A stretch of DNA of 12,229 bases from Acidobacteriota bacterium. Lineage in GTDB: Bacteria > Acidobacteriota > Blastocatellia > Pyrinomonadales > Pyrinomonadaceae. Positions within the stretch are counted from its first letter, which is position 1; the number at the start of each line of letters is the position of its first letter. A model generated the notes under the pieces. The model made no database searches. It saw nothing but the letters and a program-made list of their open reading frames with translations, and was not told where the DNA came from. Position numbers and translations under genes: made by a program. Shown here piece by piece: positions 7,501 to 12,229 of the stretch. The stretch covers positions 1 to 12,229 of the forward strand of contig QHXH01000022.1 of assembly GCA_003222855.1 (NCBI GenBank). The letters are read 5' to 3'.

Positions 7501-7736
7501 AAGCGATCGAAAATCATCGCGACGAAGAAGTACGTTTATCCGCCGTCCGCGTCCTCAGCATGGCCGGCCAGACGAGCGTCACCGCAAAGCTTCGTGAATT
7601 AGCATCCGGCGATGGTATCCCGGAGAACGTGCGCACGGCGATACTCGAAGCGCTGTACAAACTCGATCAGGATCAGCCTTCACTTGATATGCCTGCGAGT
7701 GACAACGAGCCGGCGTTTTTGCATAATTCTCAATAG
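7339..7736 (+). pseudogene. Displaced C-terminal part of the HEAT-repeat protein (block B remainder)
   Basis: The frame that opens here encodes the missing end of the preceding protein: MLRRVASACIKTG, then YEAFSLFSLLARA, then VRLSAVRVLSMAGQ and VRTAILEALYKLDQ. It aligns along its length with the C-terminus of gene 7 (YDAFSLLFLMSKAGE, VRLAVVKLLALSGQ, VRSAVMEAIYQI). Between the shared landmarks ARTL/ARAL and YEAF/YDAF this gene has 101 bases where gene 7 has 153, so about 52 bases (one helix) appear lost, which explains the shift of frame. The ATG at 7350 has no good ribosome binding site and starts inside a helix, so independent translation is unlikely. The stop at 7734-7736 lies 32 bases before the next gene. 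Either a real deletion or a sequence error would give this picture. Confidence 0.75.
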
Positions 7737-7768
7737 CGTTCGCCAGGTTTTTCGTTGATGTTGCCCCA

Positions 7769-9517
7769 ATGATTAGCACGATGAACCAATCGCCCCGCGG
7801 TTTTGCCATCTCATCCTCAATTTTGAGATATGTGGGGACAGCTCTGCTTGCCGCCTCAACAATCATCGCGCAGGGCAAAATCATCCGGCCTTCAGGCCAG
7901 AGCAATTCGAATTCCGGCAAGCGAACGCATGTCGCTACTTTGCATTCGTCGGATTCGTCAGAAGGTTCGCGCGTCACGATCACCTCGGATCAATCACTGA
8001 ACGACTATGAGGCTTACCGGCGTGGCGATCGTTTCTATGTGAAAATTCCCGCCGCCGATGTGCCACGGGCTGAGGCGCTGCGGGGCCGGGGATTCGCCGA
8101 CGTCAAGTCGCAACGCGCTGGCGACAGCACGGTACTTTCTTTCCGGTTGCAACCGGGAGCGACAGCCCACGTCGAGCAACGGGGCAACAAACTGGACGTG
8201 GTCGTGGCCGTGCCGGGTGGCACACCGAGCGTTGCTTCGAACCGCTCACGTGACTTGCCGCGACCGAACAATATCGATTCTGCTCGTAATGCGAACGCGA
8301 CCAAGCGCGGCATTCCATCTACTACCGGGAACACGAATGGCTCCGCGCGCAATAAATCACCTGGTAACGCGACACCGAATAACACAAATACCCGGTCCAG
8401 GACTGAGAACCCGAATTCATTAACCGGACCGCTAACGAACGCGGCTCCGACGCTCACGCCCACGCCATCACCAAAGGCTTCACCTACAGCAACAGCTTCG
8501 CCGACGCCAAGGTCTTCGCTCGTCACAAGTAATTCACCATCGCCGTCGCCTTCGACAGTGGCAGCTGCACCCCGCGAGGATTTTTGGGCCCGTATGAAAG
8601 AGCGCGCTCACTACTGGCTGCTGTTGGCCCAGTTGAATCCCATCCCGGTTGCGGCGGGAACGCTGATTCTCTTACTCATAATCACTCTATTGCTGATGCA
8701 GCGGCGTCGCGCAAAGTCAACACGTCGCGTAAGATCCGTCACCAAATCAACGGCCGCAGGGACAACGGCAGCCAGCGAAGCTGCCACGACTAAAGGCACT
8801 TCTATCCCGGTAGAAGAAGCAGCGGCGGCAACCGCAGCAAGCATCGCCAAGAGCACGCCCAAAGACAGAGAAGACAAATCGGAAACAACGCCGATTACGT
8901 CGGCATCTGTGCCCGTGGCAGCGGCAACGGATGATGGACGACGTGAACGCATCAACCGCGTCGCCGACGAGGCAAAGAAAGTTCTTAGTGGAGATCCGTA
9001 CGACGAGAGTTTGATCGGATCGGACGATCAGGAAACGCGACGTCTGGTTGGCGCAGAACTTTTGTCCGCGCTGGTCGGCCGCAACGCGGAGCGCCGCGAA
9101 CGCGCGCGCGCGTCCTTTATGAAGCACGGATATTTCGACGACGCTACCCGCGATTTGCGCATCGCCGAGTCGGACAACGAACGCGCGGCCGCCGCTCGCC
9201 GGCTCAGTTTCGTGCATGACCGCGAGGCAACTCCTCACCTAATCGGAGCGCTCGGCGATCCTTCTCCGGACGTCCGCCGCGCGGCCATCGAAGCGCTGAT
9301 GGACTTGCGCGATCCGGCTGCCATTGGTCCACTCAATTCTCTCATGCAGAGCGAAACCGATCGCAAAGTTCCGCGCACTTTGATCAGGCAGGCTGTCGAG
9401 GCCTGCGCAACCAGCTCGGAAGATACAGCTACGCCCGCATCAGATCTCTCTTTCGCTTCCCTGCCCCCAACCAGCCCCCAGTCATTCGAAACTGATCGCG
9501 AGGTGATCGAAATATGA
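7769..9517 (+). CDS. AMIN-like, single-pass membrane protein with cytoplasmic HEAT repeats
   Basis: This is a 582-aa protein with a FimV-like layout. Residues 1-35 are a signal peptide or anchor. An AMIN-like beta domain lies at about 62-148 (SRVTITSDQSLNDYEAYRRGDRFYVKIP pattern, ending in KLDVVVAV); AMIN domains target cell-wall amidases and PilQ-type secretins to the envelope. A disordered Asn/Pro/Ser/Thr-rich linker (150-268) leads to a membrane helix (about 291-310) followed by QRRRAK, which places the C-terminal half in the cytoplasm. An Ala/Thr-rich stretch precedes HEAT block A (438-548), homologous to block A of gene 5. No enzyme motif is visible. No clear ribosome binding site precedes ATG 7769; ATG 7781 in the same frame is possible. 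The last codons carry the ribosome binding site of gene 7. Likely a bridge between the wall or an outer-membrane channel and a cytoplasmic assembly (inference). Confidence 0.85.
   Translation: MISTMNQSPRGFAISSSILRYVGTALLAASTIIAQGKIIRPSGQSNSNSGKRTHVATLHSSDSSEGSRVTITSDQSLNDYEAYRRGDRFYVKIPAADVPRAEALRGRGFADVKSQRAGDSTVLSFRLQPGATAHVEQRGNKLDVVVAVPGGTPSVASNRSRDLPRPNNIDSARNANATKRGIPSTTGNTNGSARNKSPGNATPNNTNTRSRTENPNSLTGPLTNAAPTLTPTPSPKASPTATASPTPRSSLVTSNSPSPSPSTVAAAPREDFWARMKERAHYWLLLAQLNPIPVAAGTLILLLIITLLLMQRRRAKSTRRVRSVTKSTAAGTTAASEAATTKGTSIPVEEAAAATAASIAKSTPKDREDKSETTPITSASVPVAAATDDGRRERINRVADEAKKVLSGDPYDESLIGSDDQETRRLVGAELLSALVGRNAERRERARASFMKHGYFDDATRDLRIAESDNERAAAARRLSFVHDREATPHLIGALGDPSPDVRRAAIEALMDLRDPAAIGPLNSLMQSETDRKVPRTLIRQAVEACATSSEDTATPASDLSFASLPPTSPQSFETDREVIEI
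9500..9508 (+). promoter_or_regulatory. Very strong ribosome binding site inside the end of gene 6
   Basis: GAGGTGATC matches the anti-Shine-Dalgarno complement over nine consecutive bases and lies five bases before ATG 9514. It sits in the coding sequence of gene 6, whose TGA overlaps that ATG as ATGA. The site suggests translational coupling with efficient re-initiation, possibly with more gene 7 product than gene 6 product. Confidence 0.8.
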
Positions 9518-11745
9518 CAGCCCACGAACTGCTCTCTCAACTGCGCGCCAGGGGAGTGCAAGTAAAGACTTCCGGCGACAATCGCCTCGTCATTGACGCG
9601 CCCAGGGGCACCGTCAACGAAGAATTACGTTCAGCTTTGAGCGCTAATAAAGCCGAGCTCTTGCAAATTCTTGGACAGGAAAACACTGAAGCCAAAGCCC
9701 CTGCAATTGCTGAAACACTTGCCGCTCAGCCAAAGTCCTCCTCGCCGGTGGCCGCACCGCCTGCCATACCTTCGCACGCTGACGATCAAATAGCCGCAAG
9801 CACTGCCGAAGAGATTCGACAACTACAAACCGAACTCACGCGGCTCAGAATTGACGAAGAGGGCCGCCGCGCGGAAGTTGAGGCTGCACGCCTGGCGGCG
9901 GAGAACGCCTTGCGCGTTGAGCAAGAAAAATGGCGGCAACAGGAAGAGGAAATTGCGCGGCAGCGCGCTGAGCACGAACGCCGGCGGATTGAAGCTGAAA
10001 CTCGCGCACGCGCTGAAGAAGACCAGCGACGGCGTATCGCTAATGAAGAAATTGCGCGCGCGCAAGCGGTCCTGGAAGCGCTGCGAGCTAGCGAAGAAAA
10101 GCGCCGTCACGAAGCCGAAGAGCGTTTCCGCGTTGGACAACAGGCGCACGAGGCGCAGCTCGCGTCCCTGCGCCAGACTGAAGAAGAACAAGCGCGCCGG
10201 CGCGCCGAAGAAGAACGTCACTATCTGGAATTGGAAGCGCGCAAACGCGCTCAGGAAGATGAATTGCGACGACGTGCCGAAACGAGATTTCGCGCGGTCG
10301 AAGAAGAAATCGAGCGCGTGACGGCTCGCGAACAAGCTCGCCTGAGGGTTGAACAGGAAGCGCAACTCCTGGTCGAAGAGGCCGGGCGCCGCCGCACTGA
10401 AGAGGAAGCTCGGCGCAAAGCTGAAGGGCAAGCGCGCCGTCGCGCAGAGGAAGAAGCTCGCCTGCGCGCGGAAATTGAAGTTCAAGTCCGTGCCGAGTCA
10501 GCCGAGCGCCGGCGCGCGGAAGAAGAAACGCGTAGTCGGGCCGAGGAAGAAGCTCGCCGCCGTGCCGAAGAAGAAGCTCAACGCCTCGCCGCTGAACGAG
10601 CGCGCCGGCTGGCGGAGGAAGAGACGCAGCGTCGCGCCGCAGAGGAGGCCAGTCGTCAGGCTGAAGCCGCCGCCTTGCTCAAGGCTAAAGAAGATGAGCA
10701 GCGACACGCTCAAGAGCAGGCGCGTTTGAAAGCAGAACAGGATGAGCGCGATCGCCTTGAAGCCACCGCGCGCGAGCGCGCCGAACTGGAAGCTCGCATT
10801 CGCGCGGAAATTGAAGCGAAGATTCGCGCTGAAGAGGAAGACAAGCGACGCGAAGAAGACGCTGAGCGCCGCCGGGCCGAACACGAGCGCATGGTCGCCG
10901 AAGAAGCTGGCAAAGCCGGCGGGAAATCTGACTTTGCTTTTGAAATCGAACGGCCTGAAATTGAAGAACCCGCGGCAACAACAGCCGATGCGCCTGATAC
11001 CAAAGTTACCGAAGTGGTCGAATGGTTTGAAGTTGGTCTGGAGAATCGAGCCAAAACCGCGCCCGTCCCCGACAGATCGCAGGATCATTTTCGCACGTTG
11101 CCAGATGAAGATCACAGCGAATTTCGAGCAGTAAGCGTGCCTGAAGAAGCGACTCAAAGTCCCGAACTTTCGCGTGATCTTGAAAACGATCTTAGAAGCG
11201 CTAACGCAACCGCGCGCGCCGCAGCTGTTGCTGAACTACCTAAGGTTGGCGGCGAGGAAGCTTATCATCGCATCACGGCGGCTTTCGATGATCAATCCGC
11301 CGAAGTGAGGAGTTCGGCAGCGCGCGCGCTGTTCGATCTGCAAGATGATTGCGCCGCGGCTTTTACTCGAGCCCTGCGTGAAGCATCTCCTCAGCGCCGG
11401 CGCGCAATCGGGGCCGCTATTGGGTCATCGGGTCTGGCGAACGAAGCAATCAGAAATTTGACCGGCGAAAGCCGTGACCAAACCTATGACGCTTTTTCGT
11501 TGCTGTTCTTAATGTCCAAAGCCGGTGAAGTAAAACCCTTGATGCGCGCGATCGAGGAGCATCCCAATACAGAAGTGCGGCTCGCGGTCGTGAAGTTGCT
11601 GGCCCTGAGCGGACAACCTGAGGTATTGGCTGCGTTTCGTCGAATGGCTGTGCGCGGATCACTCCCGGCGGAAGTTCGGTCCGCGGTGATGGAAGCGATC
11701 TACCAAATAACAAGCCAGTCACCCGCGGAGGCAGGATCGATGTGA
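9514..11745 (+). CDS. TubC_N-like docking domain, long charged coiled coil and HEAT-repeat protein
   Basis: This 743-aa protein has no signal peptide or membrane helix and is predicted cytoplasmic. Residues 1-52 (MTAHELLSQLRARGV, then LVIDAPRG, then ANKAELLQIL) match the TubC_N docking fold that joins subunits of hybrid PKS/NRPS enzymes; no such enzyme is encoded here. A Pro/Ala-rich linker follows. Residues 97-463 are an unbroken Arg/Glu/Ala-rich helix with many RRRAEEEA-type units, a coiled coil or partly a single alpha-helix, long enough to span tens of nanometres. An acidic segment (464-549) leads to HEAT block B (550-735), homologous to the end of gene 5. The start is fixed by GAGGTGATC at 9500-9508 and by the ATGA overlap with gene 6. 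Tandem stops TGA-TAA end it, just before the terminator. Probably a dimeric scaffold partner of the two membrane proteins (inference). Confidence 0.9.
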   Translation: MTAHELLSQLRARGVQVKTSGDNRLVIDAPRGTVNEELRSALSANKAELLQILGQENTEAKAPAIAETLAAQPKSSSPVAAPPAIPSHADDQIAASTAEEIRQLQTELTRLRIDEEGRRAEVEAARLAAENALRVEQEKWRQQEEEIARQRAEHERRRIEAETRARAEEDQRRRIANEEIARAQAVLEALRASEEKRRHEAEERFRVGQQAHEAQLASLRQTEEEQARRRAEEERHYLELEARKRAQEDELRRRAETRFRAVEEEIERVTAREQARLRVEQEAQLLVEEAGRRRTEEEARRKAEGQARRRAEEEARLRAEIEVQVRAESAERRRAEEETRSRAEEEARRRAEEEAQRLAAERARRLAEEETQRRAAEEASRQAEAAALLKAKEDEQRHAQEQARLKAEQDERDRLEATARERAELEARIRAEIEAKIRAEEEDKRREEDAERRRAEHERMVAEEAGKAGGKSDFAFEIERPEIEEPAATTADAPDTKVTEVVEWFEVGLENRAKTAPVPDRSQDHFRTLPDEDHSEFRAVSVPEEATQSPELSRDLENDLRSANATARAAAVAELPKVGGEEAYHRITAAFDDQSAEVRSSAARALFDLQDDCAAAFTRALREASPQRRRAIGAAIGSSGLANEAIRNLTGESRDQTYDAFSLLFLMSKAGEVKPLMRAIEEHPNTEVRLAVVKLLALSGQPEVLAAFRRMAVRGSLPAEVRSAVMEAIYQITSQSPAEAGSM

Positions 11746-11773
11746 TAAACGGCTTACGACAGTAGCCCGAAGC

Positions 11774-11810
11774 GGCGCGGAGTTAACGCTCTGCGCCTTT
11801 TTTGTTTTTT
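11774..11810 (+). terminator. Intrinsic terminator of the operon
   Basis: A 9-bp stem (11774-11782 with 11789-11797, one G-T wobble) encloses the six-base loop TTAACG. It is followed by six T, one G and six T up to 11810. It lies 28 bases after the stop of gene 7. Confidence 0.9.
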
Positions 11811-11817
11811 GTAAGGC

Positions 11818-11850
11818 AAGCTGTTAGTTTGCGGTGCAGGCTGACAGCTT
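11818..11850. repeat. Short inverted repeat, AAGCTGTTAG type
   Basis: AAGCTGTTAG (11818-11827) pairs with CTGACAGCTT (11841-11850) over ten positions with one T-G wobble, around a 13-base loop. It lies just after the terminator and has no T-run of its own. Confidence 0.6.
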
Positions 11851-11958
11851 AGGGACCGATGTTTCAGATTTCATAGAGGCAGACATGAGATCCGAAAAAC
11901 GGGAGGCCGCGGTCCTTTAGCCGCATTGACGTGGTGAAATTACCAGGAAAAACATTTA

Positions 11959-11995
11959 CCACAGAGGCACGGAGCTTACACAGAGAACCACGGAG
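11959..11995. repeat. CAC(A/G)GAG unit cluster
   Basis: Four octamers of the form NCAC(A/G)GAG occur at 11959-11966, 11967-11974, 11978-11985 and 11988-11995. The pattern resembles CACAGAG-type dispersed intergenic repeats known from several bacterial phyla; the source and function are not known to me. It may be the same broad type as the worn repeat at 2142-2204. Confidence 0.6.
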
Positions 11996-12047
11996 GACTT
12001 TCTCCGACAGGCTCCTGAAGACATCTACAAGACTAGAAGCAAAATAA

Positions 12048-12093
12048 TCAAACTGCATCAGCACCCACCAGCTCGGCTACTGATGCAGTTTGA
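12048..12093. repeat. Perfect 14-bp inverted repeat with 18-base loop
   Basis: TCAAACTGCATCAG (12048-12061) and CTGATGCAGTTTGA (12080-12093) are exact reverse complements. The left arm and loop (12051-12077) recur with a few changes at 12152-12177, so this is one end of a larger repeated structure. Confidence 0.85.
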
Positions 12094-12095
12094 AT

Positions 12096-12144
12096 GTGGC
12101 ACGCGCATCTTGCGCGTGATTCACGGGCGGGATGCCCGTGCCAC
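12096..12144. repeat. REP-like twin-hairpin element bounded by GTGGCAC/GTGCCAC
   Basis: Two hairpins stand side by side: stem 12100-12107 with 12111-12118 (8 bp, 3-base loop) and stem 12122-12128 with 12134-12140 (7 bp, 5-base loop). The ends GTGGCAC (12096-12102) and GTGCCAC (12138-12144) are also complementary, so the whole can refold as one stem. This matches the layout of REP doublets. Confidence 0.75.
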
Positions 12145-12151
12145 CTCGCCA

Positions 12152-12177
12152 AATTGCATCAGTACGACCAGCTCGCC
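12152..12177. repeat. Second, diverged copy of the GCATCAG...CCAGCTCG unit
   Basis: This stretch repeats 12051-12077 in direct orientation with a few substitutions and a one-base length change (shared pieces TTGCATCAG or CTGCATCAG, and CCAGCTCG). The two copies, about 101 bases apart, flank the twin-hairpin element. Confidence 0.65.
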
Positions 12178-12229
12178 TTACATTGTTCATTCGCAATTTA
12201 CGATTTACTATTGTGGGTTATGCCATTCA

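Larger units (their letters stand above)
11811..12229. other. Gene-free right edge filled with short repeats
   Basis: No open frame here has a ribosome binding site, domain or composition that supports a gene. The only long minus-strand frame (11864-12064) runs through the CACAGAG units. The region holds at least four kinds of short palindromic or repeated sequence, listed separately. The last 50 or so bases are AT-rich and show nothing recognisable. Confidence 0.65.

Noticed and set aside
7758..7772. Four-codon ATG...TGA overlapping the gene 6 start
   Set aside because: Could act in coupling but has no ribosome binding site or conservation evidence.
9823..10485. 220-codon Phe-rich minus-strand frame, and a similar one at 10498-11157
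   Set aside because: They are complements of the GAA/GCG-rich coiled-coil codons, which read as Phe and Arg on the other strand. The composition is an artefact.
9851..10729. Plus-strand Lys/Arg-rich frames (9851-10321, 10349-10729) inside gene 7
   Set aside because: Shifted reading of the same low-complexity repeat; no domain and no start signal.
11864..12064. 66-codon minus-strand ORF
   Set aside because: It runs through the repeat cluster, has no family resemblance and no supporting start site.
12048..12177. CRISPR array
   Set aside because: Only two diverged copies of a direct unit, with inverted copies and palindromes between them. There are no regular spacers and no cas genes.

Overview
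The window comes from a bacterial chromosome of moderate GC. It probably belongs to an Acidobacteriota-type organism (Blastocatellia/Pyrinomonadales-like). That placement is an inference. It rests on the many HEAT-repeat tails, an AMIN-type exported protein, a TubC_N-like domain outside any NRPS, a Haem_bd-type c-haem protein and palindrome-rich intergenic DNA. No rRNA or tRNA gene, CRISPR array, transposase or phage gene is visible. All recognisable genes are on the + strand.

Left part (1-4989): the last 23 codons of an upstream gene run to a stop at 70-72. Next comes an exported 397-aa protein of unknown function with an HEWGTF motif and a HEAT-like tail (196-1389). A 156-bp nested palindromic element follows (1413-1568), then a membrane-anchored haem-binding protein (1622-2092) and a secreted M1 zinc aminopeptidase with a long C-terminal HEAT extension (2386-4989). 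These genes look like independent units separated by repeat-bearing spacers.

Central part (5192-11745): this looks like one operon. A sigma70-like promoter (5088-5117) precedes an OmpR/PhoB-family response regulator, and three genes encoding related alpha-solenoid (HEAT) proteins follow. Gene 5 (6073-7736) encodes a membrane-anchored protein with two HEAT blocks, A then B, but its frame is broken near 7345-7355. Gene 6 (7769-9517) encodes a periplasmic AMIN-like domain, a Pro/Ser/Thr-rich linker, one membrane helix and a cytoplasmic block A. Gene 7 (9514-11745) overlaps gene 6 by 4 nt. It encodes an N-terminal TubC_N-like docking domain, about 365 residues of charged coiled coil, and block B. 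A strong intrinsic terminator (11774-11810) closes the operon. No histidine kinase is encoded in the window.

Reading of the operon: block A plus block B of gene 5 reappear split between genes 6 and 7. The predicted topology (a periplasmic wall- or secretin-binding domain tied through the membrane to cytoplasmic solenoids, plus a soluble coiled-coil partner with a docking domain) suggests an envelope-associated scaffold under response-regulator control. This is the best candidate for an undescribed system here; its function is unknown.

Right edge (11811-12229): no convincing gene. It holds a dense series of short palindromes and direct repeats (11818-11850, 11959-11995, 12048-12093, 12096-12144, 12152-12177), apparently different families of small dispersed repeats.
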